Below are positions 36,074-45,361 of a DNA stretch of 64,000 nucleotides, one piece after another (the first letter of the stretch is position 1; each line of letters opens with the position of its first letter). The DNA lies in contig NZ_JNIF01000003.1 in the NCBI RefSeq assembly GCF_000702445.1, forward strand, positions 2,232,001 to 2,296,000. The letters are read 5' to 3'. A model generated the notes under the pieces. The model was not told where the DNA came from. It did no database searches and was given only the letters and a program-made list of their open reading frames with translations. This DNA is from Bryobacter aggregatus MPL3 (lineage in GTDB: Bacteria; Acidobacteriota; Terriglobia; Bryobacterales; Bryobacteraceae). The translations under genes and the position numbers were made by a program.

Positions 36074-38668
36074 TTGTCTGAACTCTCGCGCTGGGATCAA
36101 GTTTCGCAACTTCTCGCTGAGGTGAGTGCCGTCGCGGCTGCAGACCGCGAAGCCTACCTCCAAGCGCGGACACAAGATTCGAGCTTACGCGCAGAGGTGC
36201 TGAGTCTGCTAAGCGTCGAGATGCCAAGTGCCGACCTGCTGGAACAGTCGGCGATGGATTGGTGCCAGATCGATTTTGCATCGGCGGACGAGGCGAGAAT
36301 CGAACCCCGGCTCAGGGTGGGAGAAATGCTTGCGAACCGCTTTCACATCGCAGCGTTTCTGGGCCGGGGTGGGATGGGCGAAGTCTATGCCGCCGAAGAT
36401 CATGAACTGCAGGAGCGGGTGGCCTTAAAGCTCCTGCATCCTGAGTTAGCAAGCCAAGCGGATTTCATTGCCCGCTTCCGGCGGGAGATCCGGCTTGCCC
36501 GCCGCATCTCGAGTCCGAATGTGGCGAAGGTTTTCGATCTGGTGCAAGAGCCGGATCACCACCTGGGGACCTTGCACTTTTACGTACTCGAACTCCTCGA
36601 AGGCGAAACCCTTGGCGCCCGCTTGAGACGCGATGGCGCGCTGCTGACATCAGAAGCCGTCGAGATTGCCCGGCAAATGGCAGCAGGTCTGGCAGCGGTT
36701 CATGCCTCGGGTGTCATCCATCGCGACTTCAAACCGGCGAACGTCATCCTGACCAAGGGCCGGGTTGTGGTGACTGACTTTGGCCTGGCCGCACCAATTG
36801 TGCGAGAAACAGGACAAGCTTCGCTGCGGACTGCAAGTCTTCTGCTTGGCACTCCGGGCTATGTGGCGCCCGAGCAGTGGGCTGGGAAACCCGCAACCAT
36901 TGCAACGGACGTATATTCCTTTGGCATCGTTCTTCATGAGATGATCACCGGCCGTCACCCCAATGCAGAGGGTGCAAAGCTGGAAGGCGTCTGGGGACGA
37001 GTGGTGGCCAAATGCCTCCAAATGGATCCGGAGAAGCGCTGGTCCGGCCCCATGGCTGCAGTGGACGCATTGACTCCCGAGTGGGGCTCAAGACGTAGAT
37101 TGCTCCTCGGTGTAGGCGGCTTGATGGCGCTTGGCGGTCTTGGTGCCACTGGCTGGATGACGTACCGCTCCCGTCGGAACTCGATGCTGCCGCCAGGAAG
37201 ACTTCTGCTGGTTGCTCCGATTCGCAATAGTACTGGAGACGCCAGCTTCGATGGCATGACCGTGTTGCTCAAGAATCAATTGGCGCAGTCGGGGCACTTC
37301 CAGTTGCTCTCGGATGCGCAACTCGTCGACGTGCGGAAGCGAATGCGATTACCGGTCGCTGCAGAACTGGACGCAAAGCAGATGCGTGAGATCGCTCTCC
37401 GGGAAGGCGCTAGCGCCGTATTGTACGGAACGTTAAGCCGCCTGTCGGATGATTACACGCTTCGCCTTCGTCTGGAAGTGCTCGAAGGGCATCCGTCTTT
37501 TGCCCCGGCCACCTGGGACCATGAGGTGACAGTACGAGGAAAGCAGGAGTTGTTGGAGGCCGCGCGGCCTGCGGCAACTTGGGTCCGTGCCTCGGTGGGT
37601 GAGGTTCCTGCGGAGATTTCCCGGCGCTCGCAAGCGCCAAGTAAGGTGACGACGGCTTCCTGGGAGGCACTTGCTCTGTTTACCGAGGCAGAGAAACACT
37701 ATGCCGCAGATCAGCGCCAGGCGGCTGTTGCGCTTTATCGGGAGGCGTTGCGAGTGGATCCGGATTTTGTACAGGCAGCCTTCCGGGTCGCAGATCTCCT
37801 ACTCCAGGATGGGTTTCGTGAGGAGTCCTATCGTCTGTGGGACAGAATCAACGAACTGCTCCGTCAGAATCCAGTCACCACACGGGAAGCTTTTTCGATT
37901 CGCGAGACCTATGCTCACGACACTGGACAATGGCCGTTGTTTCGCGAGATCTGTCTGGTTCGGAAGCAATACTTCCCGGAGGAAGCACAGACTTATGCCG
38001 GCTTAGGCCGGGCGAACTCGCGGCTGGGGCGTTTTGAAGAGTCCGTCGCAGCATGGACAAAGGCATTGGAGTTGCGGCCAGGATGGCGGATGCCCCTCAT
38101 CCAGCGCGCCTACGTCTACATCGCGATGGGGAGCTTGGACTCCATCCCGGATGAGATTCAGAAGATCCGTGAGTTAAAGGAGTTTGCCTGGGCAGATTTT
38201 GTCGAAGCGAAGTATCACTTCTGCCAGCAACGTCTCGCGAAGGCATTGGAGATCTTCGAGCGCCTGTCGCAGAGTGCCGATGCGTATTGGCGCGGCTTTG
38301 GTCCTTTGATGGCCGGCCAGATTGCTGCGGAATTGAATGACATCGCATTGGCAAAGAAGCTCTGGCTCAACAGCGCTGAAGCAGATCTGCGTCATGGCGA
38401 TACAGGATTTCGCGCCGATAAGTTGATTCTGCTGGGCCATCTTGCTGCTCGTGATGGAGACCGGGAGGCGGCAATTCGTTATGCGAATGCGGCGAGAGAG
38501 GCGCAGCCCGGTCTGCTTCTCGATTGCCGGGCAGCGGCTATGTTGGCCTGTGAAGGCATGCCAGACCGTGCGGAGCGAATCCTCGGTGAGTGGAGTAGCC
38601 CGCCGCGCTATCCGGCGCACCGGGCCGCTGCAGCCCGCGCGCGCAGATCTTTTGCTGGCGAGAAATGA
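36074..38668 (+). CDS. Ser/Thr protein kinase with TPR repeats (3' end frameshifted)
   Basis: An 864-residue membrane-spanning kinase as read. Kinase domain (about 90-345): LGRGGMGEVYAAEDHELQE, catalytic lysine in VALKLL, HRDFKPANVIL, DFGLAAP and GTPGYVAPEQWAG, so it is catalytically complete. One membrane helix (LLLGVGGLMALGGLGATGW, about 355-373) precedes an extracytoplasmic FlgO/adenylate-cyclase-like segment and TPR repeats (about 535-850). No ATG fits; TTG at 36074 is used. The last 20 or so residues are off-frame: the TPR region really continues to 38936 in another frame, after a likely two-base loss in a CG repeat at 38636-38644. Confidence 0.88.
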   Translation: MSELSRWDQVSQLLAEVSAVAAADREAYLQARTQDSSLRAEVLSLLSVEMPSADLLEQSAMDWCQIDFASADEARIEPRLRVGEMLANRFHIAAFLGRGGMGEVYAAEDHELQERVALKLLHPELASQADFIARFRREIRLARRISSPNVAKVFDLVQEPDHHLGTLHFYVLELLEGETLGARLRRDGALLTSEAVEIARQMAAGLAAVHASGVIHRDFKPANVILTKGRVVVTDFGLAAPIVRETGQASLRTASLLLGTPGYVAPEQWAGKPATIATDVYSFGIVLHEMITGRHPNAEGAKLEGVWGRVVAKCLQMDPEKRWSGPMAAVDALTPEWGSRRRLLLGVGGLMALGGLGATGWMTYRSRRNSMLPPGRLLLVAPIRNSTGDASFDGMTVLLKNQLAQSGHFQLLSDAQLVDVRKRMRLPVAAELDAKQMREIALREGASAVLYGTLSRLSDDYTLRLRLEVLEGHPSFAPATWDHEVTVRGKQELLEAARPAATWVRASVGEVPAEISRRSQAPSKVTTASWEALALFTEAEKHYAADQRQAAVALYREALRVDPDFVQAAFRVADLLLQDGFREESYRLWDRINELLRQNPVTTREAFSIRETYAHDTGQWPLFREICLVRKQYFPEEAQTYAGLGRANSRLGRFEESVAAWTKALELRPGWRMPLIQRAYVYIAMGSLDSIPDEIQKIRELKEFAWADFVEAKYHFCQQRLAKALEIFERLSQSADAYWRGFGPLMAGQIAAELNDIALAKKLWLNSAEADLRHGDTGFRADKLILLGHLAARDGDREAAIRYANAAREAQPGLLLDCRAAAMLACEGMPDRAERILGEWSSPPRYPAHRAAAARARRSFAGEK

Positions 38669-38936
38669 TCTGGAAGGGGCCAGAAAAGTTGCGGAAGAAG
38701 GAAGGGATCTCTTCGCCCGTGACCGGGTTCGGGATCACGATCTCAGAATCGCATTGCGCCTTCCGGTCCAGGACGAAGCAGCCTATGTTCCGGCGCTTGT
38801 AGCGAAGCAGCCGGGTTTGTTCTTTGGGGCTTATGGGGAAGTTCCTCCAGGTTTATACCGGTTTACGTTGACGGGATGGCAGAAAGCCATTCCATCAAGT
38901 GAAGCTGCGTCAATCCTCCAACGGATTGACGCTTAA
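38645..38936 (+). pseudogene. Displaced 3' end of the TPR kinase gene
   Basis: Downstream of the CG repeat the neighbouring frame continues the TPR protein (ADLLLARNDLEGARKVAEEG; FTLTGWQKAIPSSEA) and stops at 38936, 22 bases before the next gene. Joined to the upstream frame the kinase would be about 953 residues. Either the strain carries a slipped allele, or the sequence has an error in this GC-rich dinucleotide run. Confidence 0.65.
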
Positions 38937-38958
38937 CTCTAGAAAGTGAAGGAAGAAT

Positions 38959-39297
38959 ATGTCTGTAGATAAACAAGAACGATTGATCGCAGCCTTGGCC
39001 TTTGTGATGAAGCCCGAATGGTTTGCTGAGCTGCCGGCCCCAGCTAACTACACGGGGCAGGCCGCCTCAGACGCGTACTGCGACTACCTGAAGAAGCTGA
39101 ACTTTGATGATGAGACGATCAACGACATTAAATCAAAGGTCGCCATTCTGAATGAGCAGAGCGAGTTTAAATCCATTTGCGATGTGCTGGCAGGCATCTT
39201 CACAGATGGCTATGATACACCGCCCTGCACCAGGCGCAAGGACTTTGAATCAATTCTCGCCGGCATCAGGCAAGTCGCCTACGCGCAAGGTATCTGA
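38959..39297 (+). CDS. Unrecognised 112-residue cytosolic protein preceding tyrosinase
   Basis: Not recognised. The protein is soluble and probably helical, with no signal peptide, three cysteines (AYCDYL, SICDVL, PPCTRR) and no histidine, so it is not an obvious copper donor. It opens MSVDKQERLIAALAFVMKPE and ends ILAGIRQVAYAQGI. An AGGAAG precedes the ATG. It ends 7 bases before the tyrosinase gene, so the two should be co-translated. Some tyrosinases need a dedicated small helper encoded just upstream (the Streptomyces MelC1 caddie), but that helper is secreted and histidine-rich, unlike this one. Confidence 0.75.
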   Translation: MSVDKQERLIAALAFVMKPEWFAELPAPANYTGQAASDAYCDYLKKLNFDDETINDIKSKVAILNEQSEFKSICDVLAGIFTDGYDTPPCTRRKDFESILAGIRQVAYAQGI

Positions 39298-39304
39298 AAT
39301 TTTT

Positions 39305-40765
39305 ATGAACCTAACCAGGCGTAGTTTGATTCACGCGTCTCTAGCGGCAACCGGGCTGATCTCGTCAGCCCGGTCCTCGCCGGGAGCGGACCAGGATATC
39401 GTGACGCGTCGTATGAATGAGACGCTATTCCTCGGCTGGAAAGAGTTCATCGCGAACTATACTGTCAATGCTCCCACCTTCCGTCTGCCTTCGCGCCCAC
39501 GACCGAATGCAGCTGGATTATCGCTTGACGGGAGATACAAGGTGCTCTTGGAACGAGCCTATACCGCTTGGAGGAATGCGTATCGGCGTGCCAATGCCGA
39601 GAGTACGGATGATTCTCTGAGTGCACTCGATTTTCGAGGCCAGATCTGGGCGGCAAACTCGCATCGGCAAGCCTGCGCTCCCTTCTCGAAAGAAAATGTT
39701 CACTCCGATCTACGCTTTCTTGCCTGGCATCGAGCCTTTGTCTGGTCTCATGAGCGAGCATTGATCTCACTCCTCTTAGAAGATTCTCAAGTTCGCCGTG
39801 AGGAAGCAGAGTCATTCAGAATTCCGTATTGGGGATGGGACACAGAACTGAAGATTCCCGCTCTCTATCAATCCGGGGCTCTTGGGGATGAAGTGCGAAA
39901 TCAGAAACTAGAATGGAGCGACCTCGGCCGCTCAGACACTTCTTTCGTCGCGATTCTCCGCGCTGCAGGGGCCTGGAGAAATTTTGTGGGTACCGCCGAC
40001 GCTCCCTCCAGTGTGGCGAATCAGGTCCATAACGACATCCATCGAGCGCTCGGCAAGAGAATGGTCAACTGGGCTACGACGGCCCTGGATCCAATTTTCT
40101 ACGCCCATCACGGAAATCTCGACCGGCTTTGGCGTGACTTCATTCATCTGCGTGATCCCAACCAGGATAAAGACCTTGTCAACTCTTTGCAGACGACCTA
40201 TGTGGTGGTCCCGAACCCAACCAGCCAATGCAAGCGCGACAGGTTCCTCAGGTTTAAGATCTGGGCCCTTCTCGATGAGAAGGCACTCGGTTACTCCTAT
40301 GAGGCACCCTATACCGTTCTGGATGCAAATCCAAAATCCTCTTATAGGACGAGTCTTGTGTCAGGCATCAATCCGTATGTCGCATCAGAGAAACCACTGC
40401 CTGTCATTCAGAGCACACGGGCTTTGCAATTGCGGGTACTGCATATAAAAGGGAATGTAGAGATGGCGCCGGCTGGCGGTCGCTTCCTGCTGATTGCTAT
40501 CGCTTCCAAAGGGCAATTTTCTACCGCAAAAATGATCGAGCTTGGAGTGCTTACATTCCTCGATCATTCCTCACAGGGCGGTGTTCACTCGAGTCATCCG
40601 AAGCAGCAACAGTTTTCTGTGTCGTTTCTTCTGGAGAAATCTCGATATGGTCCTCTTGCACAGAGTAAGAGTTTGCAGTTCCTCCTTGTGTCGAGACGCG
40701 GACGTAGGTGGCGTGACGGGATTTCGATAGCGGTCACAGATTCTGCAATTGAATGGGGCGAATAG
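39305..40765 (+). CDS. Tyrosinase/polyphenol-oxidase family copper enzyme
   Basis: A 486-residue type 3 copper oxidase with a twin-arginine-type signal (TRRSLIHASLAATGLISS). The CuA site has NSHRQAC (a His plus a cysteine that may form the thioether cross-link), VHSDLRFLAWHRAFVWSHE. The CuB site has QVHNDIHRALG and DPIFYAHHGNLDRLWRDF, so all six histidines are present. The C-terminal 160 residues form a beta-rich domain like the shielding domain of plant and latent bacterial polyphenol oxidases. Likely exported folded with copper by Tat and oxidising phenols to quinones; the natural substrate is unknown. Confidence 0.93.
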   Translation: MNLTRRSLIHASLAATGLISSARSSPGADQDIVTRRMNETLFLGWKEFIANYTVNAPTFRLPSRPRPNAAGLSLDGRYKVLLERAYTAWRNAYRRANAESTDDSLSALDFRGQIWAANSHRQACAPFSKENVHSDLRFLAWHRAFVWSHERALISLLLEDSQVRREEAESFRIPYWGWDTELKIPALYQSGALGDEVRNQKLEWSDLGRSDTSFVAILRAAGAWRNFVGTADAPSSVANQVHNDIHRALGKRMVNWATTALDPIFYAHHGNLDRLWRDFIHLRDPNQDKDLVNSLQTTYVVVPNPTSQCKRDRFLRFKIWALLDEKALGYSYEAPYTVLDANPKSSYRTSLVSGINPYVASEKPLPVIQSTRALQLRVLHIKGNVEMAPAGGRFLLIAIASKGQFSTAKMIELGVLTFLDHSSQGGVHSSHPKQQQFSVSFLLEKSRYGPLAQSKSLQFLLVSRRGRRWRDGISIAVTDSAIEWGE

Positions 40766-40871
40766 CCCATCAGAATCGCGGGATCAATGTGTCCCTGTTT
40801 CTCCTTCATTTGCGCACTCTAAGTAACGCGACACAAATCTTTCAGGTGTGGCGAATGAAGGAGAAACAGAC

Positions 40872-41255
40872 ATGCCTTACACACTCAAACGCATTGGCCC
40901 CAGTACCTTCACTGCTGTGCCAGGCGCATCGTTCCATATCTTGTTGCAGGTGGATTCCGGGAGTCTCGCTGGCGTCATTGCCCGGTATGATGGTACCTTC
41001 ACAACCACGAATCCTTTCAGCTATACAGTCGCGGCAGCCACCAAGAACCTTGGGATCGACTTTGGTGCAACAAATCCAACTGCCACGCTCAGTATTCTGG
41101 AAGTCGACGGAAACAACCACCAACTTCTGACCACTCGGCCTTCTGTCGATTCCACCTGTAATCTTCGGATTGTTTCTGATTCTTCGCTTGAGCAAGCTGA
41201 GGAACCCATCCCCCCTCAGAATCTAGCTTCCAAGCAGAAAGGGAGCAAGAGATGA
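40872..41255 (+). CDS. Unrecognised 127-residue beta-rich protein in the tyrosinase cassette
   Basis: Not recognised. The start is the ATG at 40872, with GAAGGAG upstream. There is no signal peptide. The sequence is rich in threonine, serine and beta-strand patterns (SFHILLQVDSGSLAGVIARY; TATLSILEVDGNNHQLL) and looks like a single beta-sandwich with a charged, disordered tail (EEPIPPQNLASKQKGSKR). Its stop overlaps the next gene's start (ATGA), so the two are translationally coupled. Confidence 0.7.
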   Translation: MPYTLKRIGPSTFTAVPGASFHILLQVDSGSLAGVIARYDGTFTTTNPFSYTVAAATKNLGIDFGATNPTATLSILEVDGNNHQLLTTRPSVDSTCNLRIVSDSSLEQAEEPIPPQNLASKQKGSKR

Positions 41256-41640
41256 GGCACCCAAGTTGGATCGGTTGGGCGGGGCTGCTCCTTTCGCTGC
41301 AGGGGACTCTGCTCGCGCAGTCCCTTCAGTCGAAACTCAGTCCTACCACACGGAGCAAAATCGCGTCTGTCGCAGAAGAGCTGCGCAAGGATCACCCACT
41401 AAAAGTAAATGAAGATTACAATCCGTTCTTCGGTTCACTCCTCGATCGTTCCCAGATCCTGCGCGAGTTCGCGTATCTCCATCCTAAGTCCCTGAGTCAG
41501 GTGGTGAACCAAGCCGATCAACGGTTCCAGGCCCGCCGTATCGATCGTCAATTTGGAGAGTCGTCCGCAGGTGGAGCGAGCACCTCGCTTGTGTCAAAAA
41601 CAGGAGTTGCAGATCTGATTATTGAGTCTCGCGGAATATA

Positions 41641-42697
41641 GCGGATTCAGAAGCATAGAGAAGACTGCTTCCAGCAAGCAACGAGTAGATGCTTTCTTCG
41701 GCGCATGCGCTTGAGTTTAGTTCTGGCCATTTCACCGAGTTGCCAGAGATCTTTGGCGCAGATATTCGGGAGTTCGTGCTGCTTGAGATGAGCCCAGATA
41801 TATTCGACGGGATTCAGTTCGGGAGCGTAAGCTGGAAGCCGAAGAGTCTGGATGCGGCCATCACAACTTGCGATGAAATCCTGAACGAACTTGCTGCGAT
41901 GAGCAGCCAGTCCGTCCCATACGATCAGGATCTTGCCTGGGATGACCCGAAGTAGTTTTCCGAGGAAGATCACAATGTGCGGACTCTTGATCGTTTCGCT
42001 GAACATTTCAAAGTGAAGATTCCAGCGGCTCAGTCCTGCGATGAGCGAGAGGTTCTTCCAGTTGAAGTGATGGAACAGAATAGGTGTCTGGCCGCGCGGA
42101 GCCCAGGTGCGGCATCGATGAGGCTTCTGCGTTAGTCCGCTTTCGTCAATGAAGACAATGGTGCGGCCTTCTTCCTGGGCTTTTTTTTAGCGTTGGGCCA
42201 AGTCACCTGTTTCCACTCGCGAATGGCCTTCTCATCGCGTTCGAGCGCACGTCCCACTGGCCGTTGAGGACTCCAGCCCAAGGCGCGCAGAATGCGCCAG
42301 ACGTGGCCCGGATGGTAGCGAATCTGAAATTCCTGCTCGATCAAATCGGCTACCCGCTGGCAGGTCCACAACGGCGTTTCATAGCCGAGTTTTTCCGGCC
42401 CCGCCAGCAACTTGTTCGTCAGAAGCTTTGCCTGTTTGTCCGCCAGCAAAGGCTTCCGGCCAGCGCGTCCAGCCTGCTCGAGAGCCTTCCTGCCACCTTC
42501 GCTATATTCCTTGCGCCAGCGGCTCACCGTCTGGTTGGCGACCATTAACTCATGGCCGATCTGACTGTTGTTGAAACTCTCTCGCATCAATGCCAGTGCT
42601 CTCATCCTCCGCACTTCCAAGGCATCGAAATCGCGAGCCACTCCACGCGGGTTTCCCATATACAGATTAGAACCCGACAGAAGTCAATGTGTTCCGC
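41641..42697 (-). mobile_element. IS630-type insertion sequence with a two-frame transposase
   Basis: A 1057-base element inserted between copies of TATA (41637-41640 and 42698-42701). Its ends start GCGGATTC on the left and, on the complementary right end, GCGGAACA, giving short imperfect terminal repeats. Because IS630 elements duplicate TA, the exact border could be one TA inward. It carries one transposase in two overlapping frames on the minus strand. Confidence 0.8.
41647..42659 (-). CDS. IS630-type transposase made by -1 frameshifting on an A8G slip site
   Basis: The first frame (42659 to 42132, 175 residues) holds the helix-turn-helix region (NNSQIGHELMVANQTVSRWR; YHPGHVWRILRALGWSPQRP). 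The second holds the DDE core: IVFIDESGLTQKPH, then ILIVWDGLAAHRS and LPAYAPELNPVEYIWAHLKQ, ending at 41647. They meet at eight A residues followed by G (42188 to 42181), a classic slippery run; a -1 shift there yields AQEEGRTIVFIDESG in continuous frame. All three acidic residues are present, so the fused enzyme could be active. Confidence 0.82.
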
Positions 42698-44138
42698 TAT
42701 ATTATGTGATTATCAATAGTGGCGCTCTGGAGAATGGTGCGCTGTCTCGCAACAGTCAGGGGACTGTTTCTACCTTTCGAGTACAGGCCTATGGACTCTA
42801 TAGTCTGTTCCACCCAAGCGCGGGTCCTTGCACTCTCCTCAATCCCGCTTGCGACTCCCCTACGGAGACAATCCTACGCGGGATCTCAGGAAGTGTTTCG
42901 ATCGACAACAATCCCTCCTCACAAGGTACTCTCTTACCTTTAGAGTCAGCCGGATCCACCCGGTCAGCCAACCCGATGGACTTCCTGGTAGAAGCGACCG
43001 GAGGCGGTCGCTTCTCCGCCGCCAGTTTTCGATATGAGTTCCGAAGGCGTACAAATCCGAATACTCCAGAGACGAAGCAATTCATCAAAAAGTACGACAG
43101 TCTTGCCGGAGTTCGGAAGGATTTTCTGGAACAGATGACGAGGTTCCTTGACCAAGCTGAGAATAATAAAAAACTGCAAGACACATGGGATACCTTTAAT
43201 CGAAATGTTGAAAGTGGCTTCAATCAAGTCTGGAACTCTGGGCAACGATCTGCGACAGAGCTTGAAAAGGTATATTCGAACGAATTGGTAAATCTCTGGA
43301 GTGCCATTGAAAAGGATGCACCCTCAAACCAGGGCTGGGCCGAACTCCTCAGCTCAAATCAGAACTATGTGACAGGCATCAATCAAGCTCTGGCCGATGT
43401 TCTCCTCAAGCCGAAGTTCACGGTGGAGTACACCCATGCTTCCCCGCTAAATCAATCGCCCACGTCCAATGTACGCCTAATCGGCGATTTCAAGTTTGGC
43501 AAGCACCGCAATTCGAATGATGAGCTCATCGATTCGGGTGACTATCAGAATCTGTTGACCTTCAATCTGGCACTGACTCTTTACGAGAAGGTCCCGCGAG
43601 GACTTCGAGTGGGACAACTGCGGGACGCTCAGGCCGCGCTGCAGTACGACCGCAAGCTGGGGCCTGCCAACTGGTTGAACCGGCCTGTGTTCTCCCTCGC
43701 CGGTTACTACCAATACCAGATCAATAACGCGATTCTGGAGTTCGACAAGAGCACCTTTGCTCCAGGCACAGACATTCCTCTACCGCGTCCCGCGGATGAA
43801 GTTCTCAACTCCAGCGGACACATCGGAATCTTCCAGGCTAAGCTTACCTTGCGCCTGAGTGAAACGGTCTCGATTCCATTGGCGGTTTCCTGGTCCAATC
43901 GTACCGAGCTCCTGAAGGCAAGTGCCGTCCGTGGCCAATTCGGAATCAGCATCGATCTGAATAAGCTGCTCGCAAAGACGGGTGCCACAAATTCACAATA
44001 ATGAGGGAGGGCATGTACTCGGAAGAGGTTGGCCTGCATGCCCCTGTCACACCGAGCTCCGATCCTGCAGCAGTCCAAGTTCCTGCGCCGCCTCGGCCGA
44101 TTCGTCTTCAAACTGAATGGCTTCCTTCCCTTCGGGTG

Positions 44139-44336
44139 TCACGCGCGGAGAAAGGGTGTGGATCGCACCCAGGTCATCGCCAGTAGCGAGAGCACAACAC
44201 TCAGGAAGACCAACAGCGCAGTAAATTGCCCCAAGAGCTTGGTCGCATCTCCTTGCGCATGTGCAGAGAGGACTTCGAGGTCGACGATCCGAAATAGAAA
44301 CTGACGAAAAAGAATTCGGAATGGCGTCGTGTTCAT
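44139..44336 (-). pseudogene. Truncated N-terminus of an ABC-2 type permease
   Basis: Only 65 residues remain: MNTTPFRILFRQFLFRIVDL with a membrane helix LLVFLSVVLSLLAMTWV, the usual beginning of the acidobacterial ABC-2 permease that accompanies an ATPase like the one just upstream. It then runs into unrelated sequence. Bases 44002-44138 show nothing recognisable. Confidence 0.55.
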
Positions 44337-44339
44337 CGA

Positions 44340-44913
44340 CTAGGCCCCCACAAGATCGGCAATTTTCCTGGAGATTGCGGAGCTGTCTTGCGCGACCGCC
44401 AATTGGCGGAAAATGCTCTCCAGGTCTGGAGCCGGCATCAATCCGCGCAACCGCTCGATCGAATCATCCGCAACCACCTTACCTCGATGCAGAATCACAA
44501 CGCGGCTGCAGATCCGCTCGACCGTTTCCAGTTCGTGGGAACTAAACAGTACCATCTTGCCGCACGCGGCCAGCTCTGTGATGAGGCTTCTTAAAATGAG
44601 TCCGGTTCCCACGTCGGAGCTGCGCGACAATCACCAGATACTCAAGCCCGCTGAGATGGGAGTCGGACTCCTCGGGTACATAACCCATCTTTTGTTTGAA
44701 CCCGATCCAATCCTCGCTGATGGTCTTTCCGTGGAACAGAATCATCCCGGAACTGGGTTGCAATAACCCGGTGATGATCTTCATCGTGGTGGGTTTTCCC
44801 AAACCGTTCGGCCCGAGATAGCCGGTTACCTCGCCGGCGCGCGCGGAGTAACTGACATCCTCAACAGTGGGAATTCCACGAAAAGCTTTCGAAACCTGGC
44901 ATAGTTCCAGCAT
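44340..44913 (-). pseudogene. Decayed ABC transporter ATPase
   Basis: The 5' frame starts at ATG 44913, after GGAG, with MLELCQVSKAFRGIPTVEDV. The Walker A loop is altered to GPNGLGKPTT instead of GPNGSGKST. Near 44630-44650 it jumps frame to SSDVGTGLILRSLITELA, then GKMVLFSSHELETVERICSR (the H-loop region). The signature motif and Walker B are missing, so about 40-50 residues were deleted. With a mutated P-loop and no signature it cannot be a working ATPase. Confidence 0.8.
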
Positions 44914-44999
44914 CCGAAACTCCTGCCGCGGGAGTAGCAGCACTTCAGACACCGCTGCTCTGCGGAAAGTTCCACTTGGGGTACAACCGCAGATCGCGC

Positions 45000-45028
45000 T
45001 TGACTCCGATATTGATTACCTTCACAAT
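45000..45028 (+). promoter_or_regulatory. Promoter of the PadR/membrane-protein pair
   Basis: TTGACT (45000-45005) and CACAAT (45023-45028) are 17 bases apart. An imperfect palindrome from GATTAC (45014) to GTAATC (45040) covers the -10 and abuts the ATG at 45041, a likely PadR operator. The expected transcript would have an almost absent leader. Confidence 0.5.
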
Positions 45029-45040
45029 GTGTGAGTAATC

Positions 45041-45361
45041 ATGCTAGGTGAGTTTGAATTCCTCCTTCTATCCTCAGCTGCAGCCTTAGGCGACGGCGCT
45101 TATGGCGCTGCGATCCGCGAGCGAATCGAGTCCGCAACCAAAGAACGATGTTCCATCGGAGCGCTCTACACAACGATCGATCGCCTCGAAGCGAAAGGCT
45201 TCTTGCGCACCTGGATGGGCGAAGCTACGCAGCAACGCGGCGGCCGCGCAAAACGTATGGTGGAGGTGACACCCGAAGGCATCGCAGCGGCAAATGAGTT
45301 CTACGAAATCGTAAGACGCGTAAGCCGCGGGGCCTCCTGGGCGATAGGGGATCTTGCGTGA
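45041..45361 (+). CDS. PadR-family transcriptional regulator
   Basis: A 106-residue winged-helix regulator: GEFEFLLLSSAAALGDGAYG, then RCSIGALYTTIDRLEAKGFL (recognition helix) and the wing RGGRAKRMVEVTPEGIAAAN. The three PadR proteins of the window differ clearly from each other. This one overlaps the following membrane-protein gene by 4 bases (GTGA) and is divergent from the decayed ABC genes, which were probably once part of its regulon. Confidence 0.9.
   Translation: MLGEFEFLLLSSAAALGDGAYGAAIRERIESATKERCSIGALYTTIDRLEAKGFLRTWMGEATQQRGGRAKRMVEVTPEGIAAANEFYEIVRRVSRGASWAIGDLA

Larger units (their letters stand above)
41252..44001 (+). pseudogene. Exported protein of the tyrosinase cassette, split by an IS630-type element
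   Basis: The 5' part (41252-41640) encodes a signal peptide (GWAGLLLSLQGTLLAQ) and about 110 residues. The 3' part (42702-44001) continues with YYVIINSGALENGALS. Removing the inserted element and one copy of the TATA duplication joins them in frame as a protein of 562 residues. The middle is helical and glutamine/asparagine-rich (about 270-360). The C-terminal 200 residues have alternating beta strands (LLTFNLALTLYEKVPRGLRV; IFQAKLTLRLSETVSIPLAV) that suggest an outer-membrane barrel. No family recognised. As sequenced it cannot be made intact. Confidence 0.75.
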
